NCBI GenBank assembly: GCA_003255745.1
Contig: QKYL01000183.1
Location: 1 to 64,000 of the forward strand
Reading direction: 5' to 3'
Length of the DNA: 64,000 nucleotides
Source: Paracoccus saliphilus
GTDB taxonomy: Bacteria > Pseudomonadota > Alphaproteobacteria > Rhodobacterales > Rhodobacteraceae
Part shown: positions 1 through 8,962 of the stretch, piece by piece
How positions within the stretch are numbered: position 1 is the first letter of the stretch
How the letters are laid out: the number at the start of each line of letters is the position of its first letter
The notes under the pieces: model-generated
Told to the model about the DNA's origin: nothing
The model's input: only the letters and a program-made list of their open reading frames with translations
The model's database searches: none
Translations under genes and position numbers: made by a program

Positions 1-86
1 GTATCTACGAACACCAGACCAAAGGCGCAAGCCCAGATCGGCAGAAAAATCGGCATCCAAAGGATATTTTACGCAAGCCGCTGTAG
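1..86 (+). CDS. Possible 3' end of a gene running in from the left edge
   Basis: A reading frame is open from base 3 to a TAG at 84-86 and would encode the last 27 residues of a protein whose body lies outside the window. The tail is basic and hydrophilic (it contains YEHQTKGASPDRQ). That is loosely like the C-termini of some family 2 glycosyltransferases, but too little is present to assign a family. An open frame this short can arise by chance. Bases 87-99 are AT-rich and may hold the transcription end for this gene and the convergent msrQ. Confidence 0.25.
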   Translation, partial: IYEHQTKGASPDRQKNRHPKDILRKPL

Positions 87-99
87 TTAAATCATTTAT

Positions 100-719
100 T
101 TATACTCTTTTTGGCTTTGCCCACGACATTGGCCTTTGCACGAACAACCGGACGGCCAGCAGGCCCAGAATCATGGCCATCCAGAACAAGGGGCTGGGCT
201 CGTTCACCTTGACCGCCCACAGCCAGTGCAGGGCCACCAAGGGCGCCGCCAGATACACCAGCTTGTGCAGCATCCTCCAGCTCTTGCCGCCCAGCTTGCG
301 CAGCGACAGGTTGTTTGAAGTGATCGCCAGCGGCAGCAGCATCACAAAGGCGAGCATCCCGAACAGCAGATAAGGCCGCTTGATGATGTCGCGCGCCATC
401 TGTCCCCAGAGCAGCCCCATGTCCATCACGACCCAAGCAAGAACATGCGGCAGGGCATAGGCAAAGCAGAGGACCCCCAGGGCGCGCCGGAACCGCATCA
501 GCGAAATGCCGGTCAGCCGCATCAGAGGAGTGACCGCCAAACCGCCTACCAGGAAATAAAGCGCGGTCCGTCCCAGACGGTGCTCGATCTCCCGGATCGG
601 GTCGACCCCCAAGCCACCTGTAAGCGTGTCCCAGACCAGAAGGGCAAAGGGCAACGCGCCGGCCAGCCAGACCAGCCAGACCGGGACAAGACGCAGGCTG
701 TTATTGATCCGGCGGATCA

Positions 720-720
<1 letters not shown>
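100..720 (-). CDS. msrQ: MsrQ, haem-binding membrane subunit of the MsrPQ methionine sulfoxide reductase
   Basis: A 206-residue inner-membrane protein that passes electrons from the quinone pool to the periplasmic catalytic subunit MsrP, repairing oxidised methionines in envelope proteins. The sequence shows about six hydrophobic helices and the ferric-reductase-like layout of the YedZ family, with histidines in membrane segments (PHVLAW near 91, LHKLVY near 152, LHWLW near 165) suited to haem ligation. The length is normal for the family. Its ATG overlaps the msrP stop by one base (TGATG), so the pair is translationally coupled with msrP first. The TAA stop lies in an AT-rich stretch near the window edge. 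Confidence 0.95.
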
Positions 721-1631
<911 letters not shown>

Positions 1632-1759
1632 GTCGATCTCCGATCTGCAGGACAGCGCTGTCCCGGTTGCAGCTTGTCACAAGACACGGCGCTGGCGGGC
1701 CAGGTGGTGCATCACGTTTGGTTGAAAAACCGCCAGCGCCCTTGGGGACCGGCAGCCCC

Positions 1760-3811
1760 TCAGCCTGCGCGCGCGATCTCGGACAGGAAGGCGTCGGCAA
1801 AGCGGTCCATGCGGACCTGGTCCAGGTGCCGGGTCAGCGCATCGCGGCTTGAAGGCCGGGCTTCGGCGATGCGCCGGATCTGGCCGGTGGAGCAGGAGAG
1901 GGGCTTTTCGGTTCCGTCCTCGCCCCGCTGCAACCGCGCCTGCGCCTCGACCAGACGATCGAAAAGCGCACCCTCCGGCCGCCCAGCCAGTGCGCGGCGG
2001 GACGGGTGCATCTGCGGCTGCTCGCCCGCGATCACCGACAGGAACTCGGCGCCAAAGCTTTCCAGCTTCTTGGCGCCTACTCCGCCAATCCGGGCCATCT
2101 GGTCCAGGTCCTGCGGACGCTTCTGCGCCATCTCGATCAGGGTCCGATCAGGAAAGATCACATAGGCCGGCACACGGGCCGCCTCGGCCAGGGCCCGCCG
2201 CTTGGCTTTCAGCGCCGACAGAAGCGGCTCGTCCTCCTCGTCGACCTGGGTGCGCAGGACGTTCGCGGCGCGGGCGTTCTGGGTCGTGTCCTGCCGCAGG
2301 GTGACGCTTTCTTCCCCGCGCAGGATCGGATGGGCGGCCTCGGTCAGGTGCAGGGCACCGTGGCGCTCGGGGTCAGGACGGCACAGGTCCAATCCCATCA
2401 TCTGCCGGAAGATTGCCTGCCACTGGCCCCGACCATAATCGCGGCCGACGCCAAAGGTCGGCAGCTGGTCGTGGCCCCGTTCGCGCACCTTGTCCGTGTT
2501 GGTGCCGGTCAACACGTCGATAAGGTGGCCGCTGCCGAACCATTCGCCCGTCCGCAGCATCGCAGACAGCGCCTTCCTGACCGCCAGTGTTCCGTCGAAC
2601 AGCTTGGGCGGGACTTGGCACAGGTCGCAATTACCGCAATCCTCTGCCATCTCTTCGCCAAAATAGGCCAGCAGGCGGCGGCGGCGGCAGCCAGTGGCCT
2701 CGGCCAGCCCCAGCAGCGCGTTCAGCCGCGCATGATCGCCGGCCTTGCGGGCGGGATCGGCCAGCCCCTCGTCGATCTGCGTGCGGCGCAGGCGGATGTC
2801 GTCGGGACCATAGAGGGTCAGCGTATCCGCCGGATCGCCGTCCCGGCCCGCGCGGCCGATCTCCTGGTAATAGCCCTCGATGGATTTCGGCAGGTCGGCA
2901 TGCAGCACCCAGCGGATGTCGGGCTTGTCGATGCCCATGCCAAAGGCGACGGTGGCGACCACGATCAACCCGTCCTCGCGCTGGAACCGCGCCTCGGCCT
3001 CGCGCCGCGCCTCGGCCTCAAGGCCCGCGTGATAGGCGATGGCCGGATGCCCGGCCTCGCGCAGGGCCTGCGCCAGCGTTTCGGTCCGTGCGCGGGCACC
3101 GCAATAGATGATGCCGGACTGCCCGCGCCGCGCGGCGACATAGGTTAGCACCTGGGCGCGCGGGCTGTTCTTGGGCTGGAAGGCCAAGCGGATGTTCGGG
3201 CGGTCAAAGCCGCGCAGGAAGGTGACCGGCGCCGCTTCTTCGAACAGGCGCGTCACGATCTCGGCCCGCGTCTCGACATCCGCCGTGGCGGTAAAGGCCG
3301 CCAGCGGTACGTCCAGCGCGCGCTTCAGGTCGCCGATGCGCAGATAGTCGGGACGGAAGTCATGGCCCCACTGGCTGACGCAATGCGCCTCGTCGACCGC
3401 GATGGCGGTGACATTGGCCCGGCGCAGCAGGTTCACCGTCCCGCCCGAAGCCAGCCGTTCCGGCGCCATATACAGGATCTTCAGCTGGCCTGCCGACAGC
3501 GCCTGGAACACCGCCTCGGTCTCGGCCTCGGTATTGCCGCTGGTCAGGGCGCCCGCCTCGACGCCGGCCTCGCGCAGCGCGCGCACCTGGTCCCGCATCA
3601 GCGCGATCAGCGGAGAGATGACCACCGTCACCCCGTCGCGCATCAGCGCCGGCAGCTGATAGCACAGCGACTTGCCACCCCCCGTGGGCATGATCGCCAG
3701 CACATCGCGCCCCTGCGCCACGGCCTCGACGATCTCCTGCTGGCCGGGACGGAAGCCGTCAAAGCCCCAGACCTGACGCAGAAGATCGCCCGCAGGAAGG
3801 TCTCGCGCCAT
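1760..3811 (-). CDS. recQ: RecQ, ATP-dependent DNA helicase
   Basis: A 3'-5' DNA helicase of recombination and repair, 683 residues. Visible motifs are Walker A in MPTGGGKSLCYQLP, the DEAH box in AVDEAHCVSQWGHDFRPDY, the motif VI region GRAGRDG, the zinc cysteines in a CGNCDLC block near the middle, and a C-terminal HRDC domain with a helix-hairpin-helix-like GGVGAKKLESFG segment. I chose the ATG at 3811: residues from there match RecQ N-termini, while the open frame extending further upstream is only read-through of the yggT gene in another frame. The ATG shares one base with the yggT stop (TGATG), so the two are coupled. Confidence 0.95.
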   Translation of the reverse strand: MARDLPAGDLLRQVWGFDGFRPGQQEIVEAVAQGRDVLAIMPTGGGKSLCYQLPALMRDGVTVVISPLIALMRDQVRALREAGVEAGALTSGNTEAETEAVFQALSAGQLKILYMAPERLASGGTVNLLRRANVTAIAVDEAHCVSQWGHDFRPDYLRIGDLKRALDVPLAAFTATADVETRAEIVTRLFEEAAPVTFLRGFDRPNIRLAFQPKNSPRAQVLTYVAARRGQSGIIYCGARARTETLAQALREAGHPAIAYHAGLEAEARREAEARFQREDGLIVVATVAFGMGIDKPDIRWVLHADLPKSIEGYYQEIGRAGRDGDPADTLTLYGPDDIRLRRTQIDEGLADPARKAGDHARLNALLGLAEATGCRRRRLLAYFGEEMAEDCGNCDLCQVPPKLFDGTLAVRKALSAMLRTGEWFGSGHLIDVLTGTNTDKVRERGHDQLPTFGVGRDYGRGQWQAIFRQMMGLDLCRPDPERHGALHLTEAAHPILRGEESVTLRQDTTQNARAANVLRTQVDEEDEPLLSALKAKRRALAEAARVPAYVIFPDRTLIEMAQKRPQDLDQMARIGGVGAKKLESFGAEFLSVIAGEQPQMHPSRRALAGRPEGALFDRLVEAQARLQRGEDGTEKPLSCSTGQIRRIAEARPSSRDALTRHLDQVRMDRFADAFLSEIARAG

Positions 3812-4104
3812 CAGAAGCCGTAGAAGAACCCGGCATTGTTGGCCAGGGCCCGCTGCAGGATGATGATGATGATAAAGACGATCAGCGGCGCCAGATCCAG
3901 CCCGCCCGTGCGGGGCAGCATGTTGCGGATCGGGGCATAGATCGGCTCCAGCAGGCGGTTCAGCCCGTCCCAGATCTGCGCGACCAGCGGCTGGCGCAGG
4001 TTCAGCACCTGAAAGTTGATCAGCCAGGACATGATGATGTGGACGATCATGATGAACCACACGACCTGCAGGATCAGTTGCAAGGCCTCGTACAGCGTTC
4101 CCAT
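3811..4104 (-). CDS. YggT family membrane protein
   Basis: A 97-residue inner-membrane protein with two hydrophobic segments (about 8-32 and 72-90) separated by the conserved PxYxPIRNMLP segment typical of YggT proteins. The family is linked to osmotic tolerance and, in other bacteria, to cell division or membrane-protein assembly; the biochemical role is unknown. It is immediately upstream of recQ and overlaps its start by one base, a spacing that suggests coupled expression rather than shared function. The ATG at 4104 is preceded by a purine-rich GGAGTGACC stretch that serves as ribosome-binding site. Confidence 0.88.
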   Translation of the reverse strand: MGTLYEALQLILQVVWFIMIVHIIMSWLINFQVLNLRQPLVAQIWDGLNRLLEPIYAPIRNMLPRTGGLDLAPLIVFIIIIILQRALANNAGFFYGF

Positions 4105-4236
4105 GGTCACTCCTTCGTCCGCGGCGGTTTTGCACTGTATGGCGACGTGCCGGGCCTGACGCAAGCCGATGCCGCCGCGTTCGCCTTGACGCCCTCGTGA
4201 TCCGCAGCCACCCAAGGTCCAAAGGAAAGGGCCGCC

Positions 4237-4797
4237 ATGTATCCGCTGATCCGCTTTGCCAAAGAAATGCTGAAATTCCGCAACGCGCCCCGGCTGGCGC
4301 CGACCGGAACCCATGTCTCCACCCATATCTGCTGGCCCTGGGACCTCGACCCCTGGATCGAGCTGAACAACGGGCGCACGCTGACCCTGTTCGATCTGGG
4401 CCGAATCCCGTTGGCCAGCCGCACCGGGCTGATCCCGATCCTGCGGACGCGGGGCTGGGGCATCACGGTTGCGGGCAATTCGACCCGTTACCGCCGCCGC
4501 ATCCGGGCGTTCCAGCGCTTCACGATGATCTCGCGCACCGTGGGGTGGGATCACCGCTTCGTCTATATGGAGCAGTCGATGTGGCGGGGGACCGAGTGCT
4601 GCAACCAAGTGCTGATCCGCTCGGCCGTGACCTCGGCGCAGGGCATCGTGCCGCCGGCCGAGGTGATGGCCGCGATGGGGCATGGCCCCGACAGCCCGCC
4701 CCTGCCCGACTGGATCACCGCCTGGATCAAGGCCGACGCGGTGCGCCCCTGGCCCCCGACCATCCCAGAGGACGCGAAACTTTCCTTGCCAGTCTGA
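4237..4797 (+). CDS. Acyl-CoA thioesterase (hotdog fold, THEM6-like)
   Basis: A 186-residue protein of the 4-hydroxybenzoyl-CoA-thioesterase-like/THEM6 group. The sequence shows the hotdog hallmark of an early D-x-x-x-x-x-E-L-N-N-GR block (DLDPWIELNNGRTL, residues about 36-49), where the acidic and Asn residues usually sit around the long helix, followed by alternating beta strands. Substrate cannot be read from sequence; fatty acyl-CoA or acyl-ACP is likely for the family. It is divergent from yggT, and the MFS gene follows after a 45-base gap, so the two may be co-transcribed. Confidence 0.75.
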   Translation: MYPLIRFAKEMLKFRNAPRLAPTGTHVSTHICWPWDLDPWIELNNGRTLTLFDLGRIPLASRTGLIPILRTRGWGITVAGNSTRYRRRIRAFQRFTMISRTVGWDHRFVYMEQSMWRGTECCNQVLIRSAVTSAQGIVPPAEVMAAMGHGPDSPPLPDWITAWIKADAVRPWPPTIPEDAKLSLPV

Positions 4798-4842
4798 CAG
4801 TTGCCGGGCCTTATGTCGCAAAACGCGCGACAGGGGGACGGC

Positions 4843-6213
4843 ATGAACCGCAAGCGGATCTGGGGCTGGTGGTTTTTCGATTGGGCCAGCCAACCATTTC
4901 ACACGCTGCTGCTGACCTTCATCTTCTCGATCTACTTTGCCGAGGTGGCCAAGCGCCATTTCATCGCGATGGGCGACAGCAGCACGATGGCCGGCGCCAA
5001 TGCCCAGGCGCTGTGGGGCTATGGCCTGGCGATCAGTGGCGCAGTGATCGCCCTGCTGGCGCCGATCCTGGGCGCCATCGCCGACACGTCGGGGCGGCGG
5101 CTGCCCTGGGTCTGGCTGTTCTCGGTCCTCTATGTCGTGGGATCGGCGGGACTGTGGTGGCTGATGCCCACCCAGCCGGCCCTGATCCAGGCCGTCGTGC
5201 TGTTCGGCATCGGCCTGATCGGGGTCGAATTCGCCACGATCTTCACCAATGCCATGCTGCCCGGTCTTGCCCCTCGACACGAGGTCGGCCGCCTGTCCGG
5301 CTCGGGCTACGCCTTCGGCTATCTGGGCGGCGTGGTGTCGCTGGCGCTGATGCTGGCGCTGTTCGCCGAAACACCCAGCGGGCGCACCCTGGCCGGCATC
5401 CCGCCGCTGTTCGGGCTGGACCCCGCCCTGCGCGAGGGGACCCGTTTTGTCGGCCCCTTTACGGCAATCTGGTATGTCGTCTTCATGCTGCCCTTCTTCC
5501 TATGGGTCCGTGAACCCGACGCGGCGCGGCGCCCGATCCGGGTACGGGCGGCGCTGCGCGATCTCTGGGCGCTGATCCGCAGCCTGCGCCATCGCCGCAG
5601 CCTGGCACTGTGGCTGCTGTCGTCGATGTTCTCGCGCGATGCGCTGAACGCGCTCTATGGATTTGGCGGCGTCTATGCAGGGACGGTGCTGGGCTGGCCG
5701 GTCTTCCTGGCCGGGATCTTCGGGGTGATCAGCGCCATTTCGGCCGCGATCATCAGCTGGCTGGGCGGCCGTGCCGATCGCAGCTTTGGCCCGTGGGCGG
5801 TCATCATGACCAGCATCCTGGCGCTGACTGCCGTCTGCACGCTGCTGGTGGGCATGGACCGCAATTCCGTCTTCGGCATGCCCGTCGGGGCCGAGCCGCT
5901 TCTGGCAGGGCTCCGCCTGCCCGACCTGATCTTCTTTGCCTGCGGCGCGGTCATCGGGGGCGCGGGGGGCGCGCTGCAGGCCGCCAGCCGCACCATGATG
6001 GTCCGCCACACGACCGAGGCGCGCGCGACCGAAGGCTTTGGCCTTTATGCCCTTTCGGGAAAAGCCACTGCCTTCCTGGCGCCCTTCCTGATCGCACTCA
6101 GCACCGATCTCAGCGGCAGCCAGCAGATCGGATTCCTTCCGTTGATCGTGATCTTTCTTGTCGCGCTGGTTCTGCTAGGGTGGGTCGACCCGGAAGGAGA
6201 GGCCCAACCGTGA
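4843..6213 (+). CDS. MFS transporter, Atg22/UMF1 family
   Basis: A 456-residue polytopic membrane protein with about twelve hydrophobic helices and the N-terminal signature WGWWFFDWASQPF that marks the UMF1/Atg22-like branch of the major facilitator superfamily. Yeast Atg22 exports amino acids from vacuoles; bacterial substrates are mostly unknown. The frame is open from a TTG at 4801, but I place the start at the ATG 4843, which has a GGGGGA ribosome-binding site and begins right at the conserved WxWWFxDWA block. Its stop overlaps the GTG of mepA by four bases (GTGA). Confidence 0.85.
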   Translation: MNRKRIWGWWFFDWASQPFHTLLLTFIFSIYFAEVAKRHFIAMGDSSTMAGANAQALWGYGLAISGAVIALLAPILGAIADTSGRRLPWVWLFSVLYVVGSAGLWWLMPTQPALIQAVVLFGIGLIGVEFATIFTNAMLPGLAPRHEVGRLSGSGYAFGYLGGVVSLALMLALFAETPSGRTLAGIPPLFGLDPALREGTRFVGPFTAIWYVVFMLPFFLWVREPDAARRPIRVRAALRDLWALIRSLRHRRSLALWLLSSMFSRDALNALYGFGGVYAGTVLGWPVFLAGIFGVISAISAAIISWLGGRADRSFGPWAVIMTSILALTAVCTLLVGMDRNSVFGMPVGAEPLLAGLRLPDLIFFACGAVIGGAGGALQAASRTMMVRHTTEARATEGFGLYALSGKATAFLAPFLIALSTDLSGSQQIGFLPLIVIFLVALVLLGWVDPEGEAQP

Positions 6214-7073
6214 TCAAGAAAACTCTGACCGCCGCCGCCCTGATGCTGGGCCTGGCCCTGCCCGCCACCGCCGACCCATTGGCCAAGGACGTGTTCGGCG
6301 CGTTCCGCGGCCCGTCGCAGGGTCCGGCAGTTGCCATCGGATATTACTCGCAGGGTTGCGCCCAAGGGCTGGTGCAACTGCCCGAAAGCGGACCCACCTG
6401 GCAGGCCATGCGCCTGTCGCGCGACCGCCATTGGGGGCATCCGGTGATGATCGACTTTCTGGTCGGACTGTCGCGTGCCGCCCGGCAGGCCGGCTGGCAA
6501 GGTCTGTATATCGGCGACATCAGCCAGCCGCGCGGCGGGCCGATGACCTCGGGGCATGCCAGCCACCAGATCGGGCTGGATGCAGATATCTGGATGCTGC
6601 CGCCGCCCTCGCTGCGGCTCAGCCGCCAGCAGCGCGAGAACATCTCGTCCGTGTCGGTTGTCGCCTCGAACGGGCTGGGCCTGTCGGGCAACTGGACGCC
6701 ACAGCACATGTCGATCATTCGGGCGGCCGCGGGCGACCGGCGGGTCGAACGGATCCTGGTCGACCCCGTGGCCAAGGTCGCCATGTGCCAGATGGAGACC
6801 GGAAGTCGCGGCTGGCTGCGAAAGGTGCGGCCGATCAACGCCCATGATTATCACTTCCATGTGCGGCTGTCCTGCCCCGCCGGCTCGATCTGCCGCAACC
6901 AGGACCCGCCCCCGCCAGGCGACGGCTGCGCCGAGGCGCAGCAGTGGATCAACAACCGCGCGAACCCGTCCCGCGCCCCGTCGGCCCCGGCCGATCCCGA
7001 TTATCGCCATCCCCGCACCTATCGGCTCAGCGAGCTTCCCCGACAATGCAATACCGTCGCCGCGGCACCTTGA
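6210..7073 (+). CDS. mepA: MepA, penicillin-insensitive murein endopeptidase
   Basis: A periplasmic LAS-type zinc peptidase that cleaves D-Ala-meso-DAP cross-links in peptidoglycan, 287 residues. A GTG start is followed by a clear Sec signal peptide (IKKTLTAAALMLGLALPATA, cleavage near residue 22). The zinc-site motifs are present: a His near RHWGHP, the SGHASHQIGLDADIW block (about 115-129) and HDYHFHVRL (about 213-221). The C-terminal proline-rich extension after the last Cys cluster is typical of alphaproteobacterial MepA. Start is fixed by the GTGA overlap with the upstream MFS gene. Confidence 0.95.
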   Translation: MIKKTLTAAALMLGLALPATADPLAKDVFGAFRGPSQGPAVAIGYYSQGCAQGLVQLPESGPTWQAMRLSRDRHWGHPVMIDFLVGLSRAARQAGWQGLYIGDISQPRGGPMTSGHASHQIGLDADIWMLPPPSLRLSRQQRENISSVSVVASNGLGLSGNWTPQHMSIIRAAAGDRRVERILVDPVAKVAMCQMETGSRGWLRKVRPINAHDYHFHVRLSCPAGSICRNQDPPPPGDGCAEAQQWINNRANPSRAPSAPADPDYRHPRTYRLSELPRQCNTVAAAP

Positions 7074-7975
7074 GCGCCCGGCTGATCGCTGCGACCCTGT
7101 CGCTGATCATCGGCACCACGCCTGCCCTTGCAGATGCGGTGCTTGATCATGTGGGCACCTATGTCTGGCGCTATGACCACGCCAGCTTCGGCGGCTTTTC
7201 CGGCATCGAGATCAGCCCGGACGGGCTGAGCTTCCACGCATTGACCGACCGCTCGCACCTGTACTGGGGCAGCGTCGAACGGGACGATCAGGGCCTGATA
7301 CGGGGCATGAGCATCGCCGGTCGTGCCAACCTGCAGGATAGTCAGGGCAAGCCGCTGCCGCCGGGCTATACCGGCGACAGCGAAGGGCTGGCCGTGGACC
7401 GGGACGGCGGCATCTGGGTCAGTTTCGAAGGGCTGGACCGGGTCGCGTCCTTTCCCGACCCCGACCGGCCGACCGTCCGCCTGCCCCGACCGCCCCAATT
7501 GCCGGGCATGGGCGTGAATTCGGGGCTGGAGGCGCTGGCGATCCGCAACGACGGCACGCTGATCGCCGTGCCCGAACGCTCGGGGGGCCCGGACCTGCCC
7601 TTCCCGGTTTTGGCCTTCGACGGCGCCTGGTCGCGGCTGGCCCAGATCCGCCGCGACCCGCGCTGGCTGCCGGTGGGAGCCGACTTCGGGCCGGACGGCC
7701 TGTTCTACCTGCTGGAGCGGGATTTTCGCGGCATCCTGGGCTTTTCCTCGCGCGTGCGCCGGATGGACCTGACCGCCGACGGCCCCAAGGACGAGGAGAT
7801 CCTCCTTGAGACCCGCCCGCTGCAAAATGACAACCTTGAGGGCATATCGGTCTGGGACGATGGGCAGGGCATCCGGATCACCATGATTTCGGACGACAAC
7901 TTCATGTTCCTGCAGCGCACCGAGATTGTCGAATATCGCCTGCACGACACCACGCGGCAGGCGCAGCGGAATTGA
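7046..7975 (+). CDS. Secreted esterase-like activity of phytase family protein
   Basis: A 309-residue exported protein of the phytase-like (esterase-like activity of phytase) family. The N-terminus has a basic start and hydrophobic core ending ALADA, a Sec signal peptide cleaved near residue 30. The mature part contains beta-propeller-like repeats with GFSGIEISPDG, GDSEGLAVDRDGGIWVSFEG and NDNLEGISVWDDG, the acidic turns characteristic of the family. Function in bacteria is not established; phosphate-ester hydrolysis is only inferred. The ATG lies inside the end of mepA (28-base overlap), so it is probably co-expressed with it. Confidence 0.8.
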   Translation: MQYRRRGTLSARLIAATLSLIIGTTPALADAVLDHVGTYVWRYDHASFGGFSGIEISPDGLSFHALTDRSHLYWGSVERDDQGLIRGMSIAGRANLQDSQGKPLPPGYTGDSEGLAVDRDGGIWVSFEGLDRVASFPDPDRPTVRLPRPPQLPGMGVNSGLEALAIRNDGTLIAVPERSGGPDLPFPVLAFDGAWSRLAQIRRDPRWLPVGADFGPDGLFYLLERDFRGILGFSSRVRRMDLTADGPKDEEILLETRPLQNDNLEGISVWDDGQGIRITMISDDNFMFLQRTEIVEYRLHDTTRQAQRN

Positions 7976-7999
7976 CAAGCCCGCGAGCCGGGGCATAAG
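7972..7999 (+). promoter_or_regulatory. Predicted sigma-70 promoter for the queuosine-precursor transporter
   Basis: TTGACA at 7972-7977 matches the -35 consensus exactly and is followed, after 16 bases, by CATAAG at 7994-7999 (four of six -10 bases). The -35 box overlaps the stop codon of the upstream esterase gene. It would start a leader of about 50 bases for the transporter gene at 8059. Confidence 0.5.
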
Positions 8000-8000
8000 C

Positions 8001-8021
8001 GCCCCTTGCCCCGCGAGGGGC
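8001..8021 (+). other. Hairpin at the 5' end of the transporter leader
   Basis: GCCCCT at 8001-8006 pairs with AGGGGC at 8016-8021 around a nine-base loop. It lies between the predicted promoter and the transporter start, so it may sit at the very 5' end of the mRNA. It lacks the A-rich tail of a preQ1-I riboswitch, and no known riboswitch class was recognised. Confidence 0.4.
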
Positions 8022-8058
8022 CGTGTTTTTCGCAACCCTGCACCACGGGAAACCGCCG

Positions 8059-8661
8059 ATGACCCGCTTTCTGCCCGGCATCCTTGCCATGGCCGCCATC
8101 GTCGTGGCGTCCAACATCCTTGTGCAGTTCGTCATCGGAGACTGGCTGACCTGGGGCGCCTTCACCTATCCACTGGCCTTTCTGGTGACCGACATCATGA
8201 ACCGCATCCACGGCCCTGCCGCCGCGCGGCGGGTCGTGCTGGCCGGGTTTGTGACCGGGTTGGCCTGTTCGCTGGTCGCTGCCGGGTTTCAGGCCACGAC
8301 ACTGCGAATCGCGCTGGCGTCGGGCGCGGCCTTTCTCGTGGCGCAATTGGTCGATGTTGCTGTTTTCGACGCGCTGCGGAAAGGCCGCTGGTGGCGCGCG
8401 CCCCTGGCCTCGACCTTGGTCGGATCAGCGCTGGACACCGCGCTGTTCTTCACGATCGCCTTCTGGTCTGGCTTGCCGTCCGACGTCAATACAGGCTGGG
8501 CCGCAGAGCCTGTTCCGCTGCTTGGTCAGGGACCGGTCACCGCGCTGTGGGTTTCGCTGGCAGTTGCCGACTGGTTGGTCAAACTTGGTCTGGCCCTACT
8601 GGCCCTTGTGCCTTTCCGACTGATTGTCCGCAATTTGTTGCGGGGGCCGGACGAAAGCTGA
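8059..8661 (+). CDS. yhhQ: Queuosine precursor transporter (YhhQ/VUT family)
   Basis: A 200-residue inner-membrane protein with about six hydrophobic helices, of the vitamin-uptake-like family that imports 7-cyano- or 7-aminomethyl-7-deazaguanine for tRNA queuosine. Family signatures seen are the early NILVQF segment, YPLAFLVTDIMNR near 36-48 and a central membrane segment with QLVDVAVFDALR. I prefer the ATG at 8059; a frame-matched ATG at 8023 would add 12 residues and lies almost against the leader hairpin. The gene has its own predicted promoter and is followed by the unusual RNA at 8.7 kb. Confidence 0.85.
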   Translation: MTRFLPGILAMAAIVVASNILVQFVIGDWLTWGAFTYPLAFLVTDIMNRIHGPAAARRVVLAGFVTGLACSLVAAGFQATTLRIALASGAAFLVAQLVDVAVFDALRKGRWWRAPLASTLVGSALDTALFFTIAFWSGLPSDVNTGWAAEPVPLLGQGPVTALWVSLAVADWLVKLGLALLALVPFRLIVRNLLRGPDES

Positions 8662-8711
8662 TTGACAGAATTTCGATCTGTGTCACCATTTCCCTATAAC
8701 GGCAATCTTTT

Positions 8712-8728
8712 GAAAGGAGGTGGTCCAG
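8712..8728 (+). promoter_or_regulatory. Extended Shine-Dalgarno, near-full complement of the 16S rRNA 3' tail
   Basis: GAAAGGAGGTGGTCCAG pairs with the usual alphaproteobacterial 16S 3' end (CTGGATCACCTCCTTTC) at 17 consecutive positions, with one G-U wobble. The next base adds a second wobble pair. Ordinary sites pair over four to eight bases. The core GGAGG sits seven bases before the GTG at 8728. The 16S gene itself is not in this window, so the comparison rests on the conserved sequence of that end. Confidence 0.7.
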
Positions 8729-8784
8729 TGTCGAGAGTGATAGTGGAGAGAGGTGTCGGAACATCCAGGGGGGCCGTGGCCTGA
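8728..8784 (+). CDS. Small ORF, 18-residue basic peptide
   Basis: GTG at 8728 opens an 18-codon frame ending TGA at 8782-8784, encoding a short peptide with SRVIVERGV then TSRGAVA. It contains three Arg and no aromatic residue, and has no signal peptide or membrane segment. It sits at ideal distance behind an exceptionally strong ribosome-binding site, which is the main reason to believe it is translated. It could be a functional microprotein, a leader peptide sensing translation, or incidental to an RNA whose job is to bind 16S rRNA. I do not recognise a family. Confidence 0.45.
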   Translation: MSRVIVERGVGTSRGAVA

Positions 8785-8934
8785 GGGCAGCCCCAAGGGT
8801 CGTAAACCCTGGTTGGGACCGGATGTTTTTCCATCCCTAACCGGACCATCTCCGTGGATCTCGCGGGCCGCCTTCTTGAGGCGGCCCGTTACCCAGTTAG
8901 AGACGCAGGGATGCTTATCCCGCCCTCTCACGTA

Positions 8935-8962
8935 AAAAGGACGGCCGCGCGGCCGTCCTTTT
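8935..8962. terminator. Palindromic bidirectional rho-independent terminator
   Basis: A perfect 28-base palindrome with A-tract, GC-rich stem (GGACGGCCGC and complement) and T-tract on either strand. It ends the small RNA on the + strand and could also stop transcription arriving from the - strand thiolase gene. Confidence 0.85.

Noticed and set aside
3811..5280. A 489-residue minus-strand frame containing YggT
   Set aside because: Only the last 97 residues are YggT-like; the upstream part is antisense to the thioesterase and MFS genes and is low complexity.
7976..8058. preQ1 riboswitch upstream of yhhQ
   Set aside because: The first stem is present, but the A-rich tail that pairs with the loop in preQ1-I and the larger pseudoknot of preQ1-II are missing.
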